Source of the DNA: Lingula anatina
Taxonomy: Eukaryota; Brachiopoda; Lingulata; Lingulida; Lingulidae
NCBI RefSeq assembly: GCF_001039355.2
Contig: NW_019775708.1
Span: forward strand, 113,916 to 177,915
DNA: 64,000 nucleotides
Direction of reading: 5' to 3'
A program made the position numbers and the translations under genes. Under the pieces are notes generated by a model. It did not search any database. It worked only from the letters and a program-made list of their open reading frames with translations, and was not told the origin of the DNA. This document shows positions 44,580 through 57,412 of the stretch, in pieces; the stretch's first letter is position 1, and each line of letters starts with the position of its first letter.

Positions 44580-46170
44580 ATGCCGTCTTTCTCCAGTTCA
44601 GAAACAGGTAAGAAACAAGTACAATATTATTATTTTTTTATTCATTCATTTATTTTATTCCAAATAAAATTCCAATTAAAATGCTGTGCAGTGATGCAAA
44701 AATTGTAAACTGAGAAAATTTAGATTATTGAATATCAGTAAGTCATAATATGCAACTGTTGGTGTAAGCACATCTTTACATTACCAAAAACAATATTTGA
44801 ATGTTTAAAAAAGTATTTATTTTTTTAAAAAATTTGCATAAAAACTTCTAAAATTAACAAATCATGAAATGGATTTTAGAGCCCAAAATTGCAAAGGAGG
44901 CACACAGCAATCAAAGTTCTCACAATGACACTGGAAATGAAATGGTAAGCAAAGAAAAAATATAAAATATATAAAATGAATTGATTAATAAATAAAATAA
45001 AAATAATATAATAATAAATATTATAAATAAAAAAAATGTAAAAGAGAATTAAAATTGTACAGTTAATAATTCTAGTTATGCTGAGGAAAAATTCCACTAG
45101 ATTTCAACCAATCAATAATAATCGTACATCATCAGCAATGTTATTATGATTTACAAAGAGTCAGGCAAAATTGGATGTATTTTTTTTTTTTTTTTTTTTT
45201 AGAAATTTATAGCTCTTCTTGATTTATTCAAAGTATATATGCTCCTTTTTGTGTTGTGTATTTGATGTTTGATGTTTTAGCAATGTAAGTTAGAGATTAA
45301 TTTGGTTTATATTTTTAGAAAGAATTAATTAAAATGGATGAACAGGAGCACAAAGTCCTGAAGACACAAGCTGTGCCATTGAAACCCAAAATTCCGAAAG
45401 TTCCCAAGAAAATGAAACCAAAATTTCCAGCTCCAATGGTAATTAATATTGCTTGTAAAGTTTAAAATGTTTTGTTCTTGTTGCTGTTATTAATATATAT
45501 ATAAAATGTCTGTTTGTTTTTATAATTTTTTTAAAAAATGTAACAGATAAATAATAAAGGAATGATAACAACTAATAACAAGTAAGCTAATAATTTTGGT
45601 GGTGTTTTTTGCAGGACAAGGGAAAGGAAAACCATGCACAGCATGAAGACAAACTGACCCATAAAAAGAAACGAAAGGTATGGGAATTTTATTTATTTAT
45701 CATTATTTTTATTTTTCTTTTTGTGACCCAGATGCTTTTTTATTTAGGGGTAAGTCTTTTAATAAGAAATTCGTCCTCTTTTCAGGCTCTGGTAAGTTTT
45801 TTGAATGTTCAGTCAACATCTTTTTATCTTTTTCACCTCCTCATTGCTTCATATTGAAAGTCTTGCTTTTTTTTCAGAAAAATGCAGATAAATTGAAAAA
45901 GGCCAATGCTGATGAAACAAAACCAATATCTTCAGACTGTAATGGACCTAAAAAAGCCAAAAAGGCTCAGGTACAGGTGTAATGTGATATTTGATTGCTT
46001 TTAGAAATTAAAAAAAAAAGATCAGTGACCAAAAAGCTAAACGTGTGGGACAGATACACTGCAAAAAAAAAAAAAAAAAAAAAGGCTTGGTTCGTTTTGA
46101 AAAATTGATGAATACTTTTGATTTTCTACAAAGTATGTTGGCTCCTAGGTGCTTAGTATGGCATATATTG

Positions 46171-46211
<41 letters not shown>

Positions 46212-47486
46212 ATGCAGGGTCCCCCTGCGGTGCCTAGCCGTAGTTATACAGACCAAGAATGGGAGGAGGTGTTTGAAGCAGTTCTCACCAGAGTTCTAGA
46301 TAACGATGGAGAAGGCCAAAAGAAAGCAGGTACATATATTATACTATGAAGCTCAAACAATGTGGGACAGATACACTTACAATAAAAGGGGGTAAAAAAC
46401 ATGCAGATTAAAGAATGGGATTGGGGTAGCTCTGGATGAACATAAAAGTGGGTGATAGTTTGAGAAACATGAGCAGAATATGAGCTGGTGTTTTCAAATA
46501 CTCTACTGGTACTAATCAATTTTGTGAATAGAATGATCTATTTAAGAAGTAATTGAGTAGAATTCTGTATTATTTTCAGAAGTGGAGAAAGTAATGAAAG
46601 TTGAACTGGATGATTTTGATGCACTTCTGGAGATGGCAGGTACAGCACTAGTCCTATATAAATGTCGTGTTTAAATTGTTCAGAGGTTATGATACTTCTG
46701 TATTCAAAGATGTCTTGTAAATTATACTTAGGATTTTGTAGAATAAAAGATAACTTGGTTAAGAAGTACAAAGTATATAATTATTATAAAGGTTTAATTC
46801 TCATAATTATTTTATCTGATACATCTTCTCTCCATAATGATTTCATGCATCTCACCTGGATATTAAGAGAATGTATATTGTGTAACATTATATAAGTATA
46901 TATATATATATTTTTTTTTCTCTCTTTCATTTATATTTACTTACTATCCTTACTATCTTTCCATATGTATAATGTATAGTAGCTAGAGAGCCTCTAAATG
47001 TAAAAACATTTCAGTGCTCAATAAATTATTATTATTATTATTATTATAATTTTTTATGACCAGCTTTTTTTTATTACTTATTATTATTATTGATTTTAAA
47101 ATAAAATGAAAAAATAAAATAAAATAAAATAAAATAAATGATATAAAAGTAAAATAGAATTAAATAAATTGAACATAATTTCAGGTGAAGACATGAGTGA
47201 ATCATTTGACACCTCCAACAAACAGACTGGCCACCCTGCCAAAGTCACCCCTTCCCCAAAACTGACCAGTGGAGGAGGGAGTGGTCAGCAGCAGATGGAC
47301 GTCCCAGCCCCCATACTGGACCCTGGCGAGGACAGCAATGATGTGGCCACCATGGGGGTGAGGGAGGACCTGATACATATTGATCCTGTAGGGGAGGATG
47401 AACTACTGGAGCATCAGGGAGAGGGGCTGGATGACTTTAACTTAGAACATCAGCTCAGGTGATCTTTTATTTATTCATTCATTCAT

Positions 47487-47538
<52 letters not shown>

Positions 47539-50500
47539 TTGCTAATTTTTTACAAGAACTAGTCTAAGTTGTACCAGTTATAGTATCTATTAAATTGTTC
47601 ATGAGATGATCTTTTATTTATTTTTTTATTTATTTATTTATTTATTTATTTAATTGCTAATTTTTAACAAGAACTAGTCTATGTTGTGCCAGTAATAGTA
47701 TCTATTAGATTGTTCATGAGATATATTGAACTGATAAAAAATTCAGTTTATCTCAATATATCAATCAGAATAATATATGTTGATGTAAAATATAATTTTT
47801 ATTATCAGTGTCAATCAGCAGGCTTTTAAAGTAACTTTGAATTTTTATACATAATGAAACAGAAAGGTAGTAAAATATATTCTTAATCATTTGTTTTAAC
47901 AAAATAGGAAAATTACAATACTATAATATTTTAATAAGTTAATTATTCTTCAAAAAATAATTTGTCCTTTAAGTGGCAAAACATCCAAATAAGAAAACCC
48001 TACTTTATTCATTAAATAAAATCACCCCAATCCTTACCGAATGTTAATCAGAGCTGCAGTAATGCAAGAAGTCAATGAAATCACTCCTGACTGTAGTGAC
48101 AGCGAACAAAAGACAGCCGTGGTTAACATGCCAGAGAGAAAAAGGAAGAAAAATGGAAAACTTACCTCAAAGGGGAAGAAGAAAACCCTGCAACCCAAGC
48201 AGCTAGAGTACAGTCCAAATGGATTAGTTAACCCCAATGCCAAATGTAAGAATGGTAGATAAATATTTGTGTTTGTTAAAATTCTTTGATAACCAGTGCA
48301 AGTTTTAAATTTTGCGTCACATTTTCTGATTTATAATTGAATTTTTTTTTTCCGTAAAGAGAAAAGGTGCATGTCTGTCACTATAGATGCATAGACTGTC
48401 TCATAGACTTCTTTGAACTGTTAAATAAGCTCTGGGGTGTCAGCAAAATTATTTGGAGTTAAACTGTTGACAAGTATGCATTTATCTGAAACTAGTTTTT
48501 TTTTTCTTTTTTACTTTTCCACTTATTTTTTTTTTTTTTTTCAGATGAAGGAAGCAAAGCGTCACAGAAAAAGCATAAAAGGAAAAAAGTCCAAAAAGTT
48601 TCTTTGAAAGATAAGATGAGATGCAGGGAGATAGAAGAGAGAGGTATTATATGACATTTAAGATTTGAATTTATACTAAAAATTGTTGACATCAGTATAC
48701 ATTGTAAAAATAAAAAAATTGTACCAAAATAAATGGATTTTAAAAAATAAACTTTTGTGGGGATTTTTTTAAAATCCAATACTGGACTTAAATTTTTCTG
48801 TAGTTTATGAAGTTGCTTCTCCTTCTTGAAGATTCAGCCTGTCTACAGAGAATACAGATGATCTTTTCTTTATCTCTTTAAGTAATCTGCATGGGTACGT
48901 ATTAGAAATAATATCAGGATATTTTATGATGTACATTGTCTCAGGTGTGTGGGTGCAGTGTGGTTCCAGCAGCTGTATGAAGTGGAGATATCTTCACCAC
49001 ATTACTGACCCCTCTCAGATACCAGACCAGTGGTTCTGTTTCTTGAATACAGGTAATTAAATTATTGCAAGAAAAATTAAAATGCTTTTCAACTGGAGTT
49101 GTATTTTAGTCCAAGAAATCATTCCTGTAAGTTGTTATACCTACTTCAGTAGTAATAATAAAATTGACAGGGTAGAATAGTCATTTCTGACAATTCATTT
49201 GGTATCAATAAAAAAAATTATTTATTGGCTAGCAGAATAATTAAAGTAACAGTAATAAAAGGAATTTATTTATTAAAAGTATTATTGATATTTCCTCATT
49301 TTAGATCCTGAGCACAATTCCTGTGACAAGGTGGAAGAAGATTATGATGAAGATGATGCTGCTTACGAGTTCACTCAGTACACAGAGGGTTCCTTAGTCT
49401 GGAGTAAGATGGATGGATATCCTTGGTAGGGGATGATCTAACAAGACACAGGGTTATAATAATAATAATAATAATAATAATAAGTTAATAATAAGTTCTT
49501 AATAATTTCTTTAAAACAGAATACCTCAGCACTGTATACAATTATAATAAAAAGTGCCTTCTGGATTTATTAGTTTTTGGGAAAATATCTAGTGCAAACA
49601 AAAACTGGAACTAATAATTCAGTTTGCTTCAACTCATTATTTAATTGGCCAGATTCTTCGTTGTTACTATATCAATACAGATACTTTCTTGTTAATTTGA
49701 TTAACTCTAAACTGACAACAGCTAGATAATTATTTCAGTTTAGTTTGCAGTCCCCTGTGAAAATTTCTAAGTTATTGCAGCCCCCTTTGCAGTCTCCTGC
49801 AAAATGTTGAAGTTATTGCAGCCTCCTTTGCAGTCCCCTGCAAAATATTTAAGTTATTGCAGCCCCCTTTGCAGTCTCCTGCAAAAATGTTTAAGTTATT
49901 GCAGCCCCCTTTGCAGTCTGCCTGCTCAAGGAGACAGCACACTGGAGCCCCAGNTTTTATACAAACCTGATACTGTAACAGTAATAGGTGACTTATTTCT
50001 AATTCCAGAGCCACTATCACGTGGTATTCTTTGACACCAGGGTCTCCAGAGCCTGGATAAAAGCTGCCAGAATGTTGCCTTTCACTGGGAAAGAGGGTGT
50101 GGCAGAAATTGGGCTGGTAGGTGAAATACATGTACAATGGCTTCATGTAAATTGGACATGTGCACTTGCCTGGAAATAGAACCTTAAAAAAAGATTTTGA
50201 TAGTAAAAAAAACAAACTATTGTTTCTCTTACCTTCCAAGGTTTAGAGTGTTAATATTTCGTAATTGTTTATTATTATTACTGATTAATTGATAACAAAC
50301 TCATGCCATAATTTGTTAATATTAAATATTATTTATTTATTTATTTTTCAATATAATTCATTCATATATAAATATCTTTGATACTCAATTGTTCACCATC
50401 AGCCCAGGATAAAGGGTCATGACTACACCAAGGAGGTGAACAGAGCCAAGGAGATGGCACTTCAGGCTTTGGGGAAGTCTATTAAGGTAATAAGTCTGGG

Positions 50501-53377
50501 CATGAAAGTCTTCCCGATGTGGGGTCATTGTACAACATACTAGTATATATGGTCTTCATATAGAGCTGTGTGACTTTGGCGCTGTCCTTTTCAGAATTTT
50601 TTAAGGTTCAATTTCATAAGTCTTTTATCAGCTCTGGATGGCAGTTGCCTATAGCTGCCTATAGTGTTTGTAGTGTGCGTAGTTGTGTGCATTATTTTGA
50701 ATTGTATTGGTATGATTGATCCCATTAACACGTGTCAGGATAAATATATTCATATTATTGCATGCTTTACAAGGAGGCTTTAATCCCCTTTTTCATTTAC
50801 TTTAGTTAATAATATTGATATTTAATATATTATATAATTATATATATCAACAGGAGAGGCTGGCAGAGTATGGTTTTGCTGGGAGGTTTGTTGGTCACTG
50901 GGGAACAGAATCTGTCACCTGTAGTCAAGGTGTGGTTTTATCAACTCATGGTCAAAATATTTTAAAAGTTTATTTAAATTAAGTTACTACACACTGGTGG
51001 AAACAAGTGATATATACTGAGTTAATATTTTAAAGTTTTTTAACCAGTGAATCTTAATAAAACGAAAAACAAGGTGGATATTATGAATTGGAAATTAATG
51101 GTTAAATTAGTAAACAATCAAATGCACAATTCTGGCTGTAAATGCAATTAACACTAGGGATCGATGTGATGTAAAGAATTAAAATTGAATTTATAAAAAC
51201 AATGACTCTACTTCTCAGATATAATATCTAAAAAGCTTTTAAATTCATATTATCTCTTATAGATTCTAGTGAAACTAAGAAAAGGAAAAGCTCTAAGAAG
51301 CGACATGGTGATGTGCCCAGGTTGGAGGACTCGGAGTTTGATGAGATGTTGGAGGGAGCACAAGATGTACTAGACAATGTGGAACAGGTGCTGGATGAAT
51401 TAATGTGTAGTCAAGAGAGCTTCACAGGTGTGTATACAGTCACTGGACCAATTACAGAACCCTTTCATTGAAGTCAAGCAAATACATTAGTTTTGTATAT
51501 ATTCTGATCACTGTTTCTGCAAATGCTCGAAAGTTTTTTTCTATTTGATGTCTGTACATTTGCAAGATTTGCTGTCTAGTTTTATGTATTTATTTTGATC
51601 ATCAGACCAGTATGAACCATTTCCTGTGACACCAAAGAAAAAGAAGAAATCAAAATCCAGCAGTGTGAAGAGCAAAAATCCTGACAGGAAGAGGTCTCAC
51701 CAAGGTGGGATTTAAAAGAAGAAAATGCTCTCTTCATTTTGGGCATGCATAGCCAACATTATATAACACGACACACATAAAGCTACTCTTTATCACGCTA
51801 CAATTAAACACCCATAAGAAAACACTTCAAGAAATGACAACACATGTACAGGATTGCAATTCAGAATCCAATCTCAAAACAAAAAGCTAAAACTTATTTA
51901 CTTTGTGATGTTTTTCAGACTCAGCATACCCTAAGTGGATTTGTTTTGCAACTTGTTTGTAGAATTGCCCCTTTTTTTAAATAGAGCGGAATTTTGCTAC
52001 CTTCCTTGAGGCTCCACAGTCTTAAGTTTGAAGTACAAAATCTATGGTATCTGTGAATTGTGTCGTTACTATAATTACTGTTATTTTGCAGATTCTGCAA
52101 CAACAGTTAAGCAACAGAAAAAGAGAAAGAAGAAGAATGAACAGTCCGTCAATACACAGCTGGGATCAGGGGCTGACACAGCAAAGTCTCAGGTCAAGGA
52201 GACCAAGGTTAAACCATCTTTCAAGGCTCCCAAACCTTGCAAAGCTGCCACCGCCTTTCCAAACAAGAAAACTGCTCCAGAATTCAGCAGGAAGGATTCA
52301 GGAAAGAAAGCCTCCTCCAAGAAGGTTCCTGCAAAGAAGCCAGAGTTTGACCCTGATGTGTTCACCATGGAGGCCTCCCAGGAGGAAGAAATGGAGGAAA
52401 GCTCAACTGAGGCATGTATGGAGAAGGTTGAGACACAAGATGATGGTGATGACTACCAAATCTGCAAAACAACTGGTGCAAGTGATAATAAAAGGAAGAC
52501 AGAGGAAGATGAGGCGACTGAAACCAGTACTGATGACTTAGATTGTGATGCCAAAACTAAGATGTCTGAGGAAAACACATCCAAGGTTGAAAATGATGAC
52601 TCTTCCTCACTTGAGAAAACTTCCCATGCTGAAGCTAGACCTGTGAAAAATATCATGACTGAAATGCCTGTAAACACTTCCAACCAGAAAGCCTTGACTA
52701 AAACTAAAAAGAAAATTGCACACAAAACAAAAAGGCCATTCCTGAAACCTACTCTTGGAAGACAGGTAGAAAATGATGCTGTTCTAGTTCCAAATCCAAC
52801 CATGGCCTCCACTGAAGAAACAGAAGGAGAATATAGGGAAGAGAAAATTGTGAAGGGAAGGAAGAAAAAGAAACGCAAGTTTGTAGCACCCTCAGGAGCC
52901 AAGTGGCCAACAAATGCTGCTGCCAAGTCTGAATCAGAAGAGAAAAGCTCTAAACACCATGAGAAAGTAGACCAGAGAGTAAAAGTTGAACCAGAAGCCA
53001 CAGTCTTTGATGCGTTTGACAAAGAACCAAATGGAGAGTGTATAAAGCTACCTGCCAGCCCTGATGAGAATCCAACTCAGTTGCCTGAAGATACCAATTC
53101 ACAAGAGGGATCAAAAAAGTCAAGTACATTCAATAATCCAAAAAAAGAAAATAAATCATGTAAAAATACACAGGATAATGAGTATAGTATTGACCTTGAC
53201 CTAGATAATGATGACCTTGACCCCAGGATTGAGGATATGAGGATGTCAGATATCCATGTTGAGGGCCTCTATGGTCAAGTGTCAGATGTCGGTGATAAAC
53301 TTGTGACCTTGACATCTCAAGGTCAGAGCGAGGGCGATGAAGGAGGGGAGTCTGACCCATTTGAAATAGAGGATTAA
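44580..53377 (+). CDS. ZCWPW1: CW-type zinc finger and PWWP histone reader, ZCWPW1-like (central exon missing)
   Basis: Visible exons: 44580-44607, 44880-44944, 45319-45438, 45615-45677, 45878-45970, 46218-46329, 46580-46639, 47185-47458, 48052-48245, 48545-48643, 48945-49052, 49305-49425, 50009-50116, 50403-50486, 50854-50929, 51263-51427, 51606-51704, 52092-53377. Phases fit except between 49425 and 50009. The CW domain (exon 11/12) has GVWVQCGSSSCMKWRYL, DQWFCF and NSC: four zinc Cys and the Trp that reads H3K4 methylation. The PWWP starts VWSKMDGYPW and resumes SHYHVVFFDTRVSRAWI; the part in between is absent, next to an N. Nuclear. In mammals it acts in meiosis on PRDM9-marked sites. About 1050 residues are visible, longer than the human protein, mostly through a charged disordered C-terminal exon (429 aa). 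I chose the ATG at 44580 because its phase fits exon 2. Confidence 0.9.
47459..47725. repeat. Tandem duplication in a ZCWPW1 intron with TTTA tracts
   Basis: Two successive units begin 'gatcttttatttatt', pass through a TTTA microsatellite, then 'aattgctaattttt.acaagaactagtcta.gttg', and end 'ttgttcatgagat'. They differ at several positions and in TTTA number. The first unit starts right at the exon donor (CAG|gtgatc). Confidence 0.85.
49740..49925. repeat. Minisatellite of about 39 bp next to an N, in the ZCWPW1 PWWP interval
   Basis: About five units of the form 'aagttattgcagccccctttgcagt' plus 'cccctgcaaaatgtt'. The array ends about 30 bp before the N at 49954. Arrays of this kind often collapse in assemblies, and the expected PWWP exon is missing from this interval. 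Confidence 0.85.
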
Positions 53378-55724
53378 CTCTGTATTTTTTAAAGTACTAT
53401 GGGAAGTGAATATGTTTATGAACTGAGTCGTTTCAGTGGTAAAAAGCCATTGTTTACTGTGTGGATTTTTAATATTTTGTTGACTTTATAAAAAATTTTA
53501 ATCTGCCAAAAGTAAGTTATTAAATTAAGACCTTTTTAGTGTTGACTTTTATTATAGTTGTACAAGTAGTCTCGGATGTATATATTGTTAAGAAAATATT
53601 TTCAGTGTTTTGGATTTTCTTATCACTATAGTGAATATAATAATATATATAATATATATAATATAGATGTCATTCAAAGTTCAAAGTTCATATAAATTTT
53701 AAGTTATTACAAAAAGTTTTATGGAATTTCCATACTCTTAACTGTTATTGAATTGTGATTTCCTTTTAAAGTTCTGTTCATAGAATATTGATATGCAACA
53801 ACTTATTCTATTAGATTACGTATGTTGACTAATTTTAAATTTGTTTGTTCAAAAATAAATAGTGGTACCAGTCAGGTTTGAGCACTTTGACTTTGAACAC
53901 AAAAGAAAAAGGTTTTCACTTCAACCTCAACATTTCTGTTAGGATTAATTTGCAGATAAAGTCAGACATAATCTTGGGGTGTTAGAAATTAAGCACGAAG
54001 AGATAGTACCAAACATGTTTTCAAATAAAAAGAAAAGAAATCCAGCAAGTTAATTTGAAAATTGACCTAAATTTCTGGTCAACAACCACAATTATCTTTC
54101 AAAATGATAATTTTATTACCCTTTAATACACATTAAAGGGATAATAACTCTTCGTGTGATATCTATATTTCACAATAAAAACATTGTGAACAACTCATAG
54201 AAATATAACATATTCTGTTTTACCACAAAAACGGCAGTTATAGCTATTATTCAGATATCTGAGCTTGTCTTCAGATCACGTGACCTCCATTGATGGCTGT
54301 ACTCAGTTATAATCTCTTAAGAGATTTTAACAAAAAACCAAACTGTTTAGAAAAAAAACAGGGACTAACTTTGAATGTAAAAATGGATTCATTAACCATT
54401 GGTAAGTATGGAAAAATTGTTGTTTACTCCAGGAAAATTCATTTTTTGGCCAAAACGAAGAGTTATTATCCCTTTAATATTGAACCACACAACACTTGGA
54501 ATTCACTTTGTCATGGAATAAGGACTTAAAATGGGAATACAGAATTAAGAGAAAACTTGATCTGTTCTTTACACTAACTAGAAATTGAAAAAGCTCAATA
54601 TGTCCAGCATTATAAAATATTGTTCAAGCTCAAAATTATGCTGATATAATATTTAAATATGCCACGGTAATATTTAAGAAAAATGGATAAAATAACAAAA
54701 GCACCAATTGTTTTTATATACCACAACGCTTAACAATTTCAATCAAAATTGGATTAATTTGATCATGAAAAATACAAAAACCCATAAATTAAAATGAGAG
54801 TGAGATTCAAAATATNGACCAATTCGTTCTAAGGCTCTCATAAATTCCTGAAATATGAGGTAAGAGCCCTTTAAATTCGTTGAGAAATATGACTTGCACA
54901 GTAGCTGACCAAAATTCTAAGCAGAAACAGAAACAGGATTATTACACCGGGATCCCATACTGAAAGGTTTAACTAAGTGTTATAACAAGATTTACCCTCT
55001 AGTAATGATAATTACTACTACTACTTAAAATTAGATTGTCTCACTTTCCTAATATCTTAAATAGACAAAAATGTACTTACAGTACTGACATGAAGCCATC
55101 TCGCATGTCAAAACTTCTGAATCATCACTTTAAAGTATTACTGTTCAAACTTTTTATGATGGGGAAGGGTGGGGGGTATCAATTATTGTTGTTGAAATCA
55201 ACTGAGTAATTATCATAACATTTGTATGGTTATTCAAGTATTTCTATGGTTACCGTAGACGGCGTAGAGGTATCCAGAGGTCCATTTCATCTAAAGCAGA
55301 TCTACTGTACAAAGCCACAGCATTATCGCATTAAAAAATATAATATCATCATGGTCAATTAAGTTAATTACTAATTTACACATTAAACATACCTGATCTT
55401 GTCCTCCGGGTATCTTTGTGAGATACCAGTACAGTATGAAACAAGCTATATTGGATTAGGGCTTTCCCTACTAAGTATACTTTACCCAGGTGCTAAAAAC
55501 ATAGAAATTTCTCAACTGGCTAAGTGAATAAAATTTCAATTTTAGCCAAATTCAGTAACAATAGAGGTCATGACTTGTGTTTCATGTAAGTTAGAAATGA
55601 TCCAACTTTTACCTGAATGTGAGCTCAGCATTAAGTCATACAATATCAGCATTATGATGAATCATTCTAATTCTGTCTTTTTACCCATCTATGCAAGAAA
55701 ATCCACTTAGCTGGAGCACCTGTC
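53378..55724. other. 3' region of ZCWPW1 and intergenic space before CPTP
   Basis: No exon was found. The likely ZCWPW1 3' UTR extends to an AATAAA near 53855. A MITE lies at 54137-54473 and a single N at 54816. The remaining DNA is AT-rich, with the CPTP 3' UTR at its right side. Confidence 0.55.
54137..54473. mobile_element. MITE with TTAA target duplication (piggyBac-like), copy 2
   Basis: 337 bp between TTAA at 54133-54136 and 54474-54477. Its ends are a near-perfect inverted pair, AGGGATAATAACTCTTCG and CGAAGAGTTATTATCCCT. It is colinear over its length with 4131-4477, with about 90% of bases matching by eye. Confidence 0.88.
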
Positions 55725-57230
55725 TTATGGCAAGTCTAGCAAATTATGCTTTGTATACAAGTCCTGTGCACTGGCATAGACCTCCTGAGCTGCAACTATG
55801 GTCTTTCGTAACGTCGTTTTCGTCACTTCCACGTCGCTCATTCCTATCTTCTCCATCAGCTGTCGTTGTGTTGGCAAGGTGTGCATCGCGAGCTCGGCAC
55901 CTTTCCTAATCAACCAAGGATGAAACTTACTCAGTGTTGTTCTGTAGGCGTCTACTGCCAGCCATGATACTTTATCCCCCTCCTGGGCCTGGACCAGTTT
56001 ATCCAGAAAACTGGCCAGGAATTCAAGAGCTCTGTGGAGGCGAAGGAATGTTCGTGACCCTGACGCAACCTTGCTGGTTTTTGCTGTTGTTCCTTTTTCG
56101 ACTTCGTAGAGGATCATTTTCTGAACTGTGGCATAGTGTTCACCTAAGAATAGTACAAAAAAATGATCATGTTTGACAAATTACTGACCACTTGTCTACA
56201 CTTGCTGCTGTTTATAGTTATTTATTATGATAACAAATGCAAATAAAGGCCTTTCACATCATATAATATATCTAAATGCTACAGCTATATCAGTATATTG
56301 TGAAATGTTCCACTGTGTATTTACGCCACAGGTGTTTTAACTCATTAAGACATACCAAGCTTTGTGAAAATAAAGGCTATAACTTTTCTTGCCATTTAAG
56401 CTGCAATTCTCGATGTCAACATTAAGGCTTCTGATACCATATAAAATAAAAATAACAAAATAACATGGAAATTTGCTAACACAGTCATTCCATCTTTTAA
56501 CATAGCTGAGGACACTGTCAGCATTGACATTATACAATGACGCATGCATCACAGCAGTGCCTGCAAGACATACCCTGCTCAGATTTGAGGTGGTGTTCCA
56601 GGATGTGAACTTTATCTCTGATATCACAGTTTACAAAATTGAACACTGTTCCAAGGAGGCTGTTAAAGCTGCAATTAAAAACAAAGCGAATTTAATAAAA
56701 AGATATTCTATTTGGAAGCAAAACTTACAAGAGGCAGCAGGAATAATGGGCATTTGGGAGAAAATCTAAGAACATGCAAGAGGTTAAGTTCGCCGTAAAC
56801 GATAAACATCTCTTTTAAAATATATGCTAATAATTAAAAATGAAAGTGTAAACAAAGCATTCCTCATTGACAGCATGGAAAACGCTTGATCCTTGTTGCC
56901 TGCAACGTATTTTTCTGGTCTTCCCCATGCCTTGCATTTTTGCAGTCGTGCTCGAATTCTTTGAAACCACAGTGTATGTTAACATATCTCAGCGGTTTTA
57001 TTGATCACCAGTCCAGTCGGAATCCCCGCCTGACGAAGCAGAGTAGGCAATGAATCGACCCATGCCGACTACTTCAACTATGGCGCTCTAAGCTTCACAT
57101 CTACTTACTTTATTAGCTGGTGGTATGCCTTGATGTATTCATCCATCAAAAGCTCTCCGTCGTCGGTTTTGCATTTACAAAACGCCTCACACATAAGATC
57201 CAAGTTAAATTTCTTCTCCGCCTCAGCCAT
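55725..57230 (-). CDS. CPTP: Ceramide-1-phosphate transfer protein, 211 aa
   Basis: Exons (minus): 57230-57109, 56668-56574, 56143-55725; phases 2 and 1. It has a GLTP fold and moves ceramide-1-phosphate between membranes in the cytosol. Aligned to what I know of human CPTP, the lipid-head residues are all present: Asp and Lys in NCDIRDKVHIL, the two Arg of FLRLHRAL, and the His of FHPWLI. The C-terminus LYTKHNLLDLP matches the family's conserved ending. Length is very close to the human 214 aa. The start is MAEAEKKFNLDLMCEAF, the first Met in frame. It is head to head with INTS11, 182 bp between the start codons, with an inverted CCAAT ('attgg', 57269-57273) in between. Confidence 0.93.
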
Positions 57231-57412
57231 TTCCGTGTGTTCGACGCTGATGGATCGCAGATATTTGATTGGTAGAAAATATCATTTGCCGCGGTCCTAA
57301 GAAAACTGTACACACGAGAGACGAGGAGATGTGAAGTTGATGATATCCTTGTTTTATCACCGGATAATTATAATTTCATAGTAAAGAATTACATCATATA
57401 TCTTCTGAAACC
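57231..57412. promoter_or_regulatory. Shared CPTP/INTS11 bidirectional promoter
   Basis: Only 182 bp separate the two start codons, so both transcripts must start within or very near this interval. It contains 'gattggt' (inverted CCAAT) and 'tgccgcgg', more GC-rich than its surroundings. No TATA box is obvious. Confidence 0.6.

Noticed and set aside
54290-54529. Open frame 'MMAVLSYNLL...' as a gene
   Set aside because: It lies almost wholly within the TTAA-flanked MITE and resembles the same chance frame in the 4.1-kb copy.
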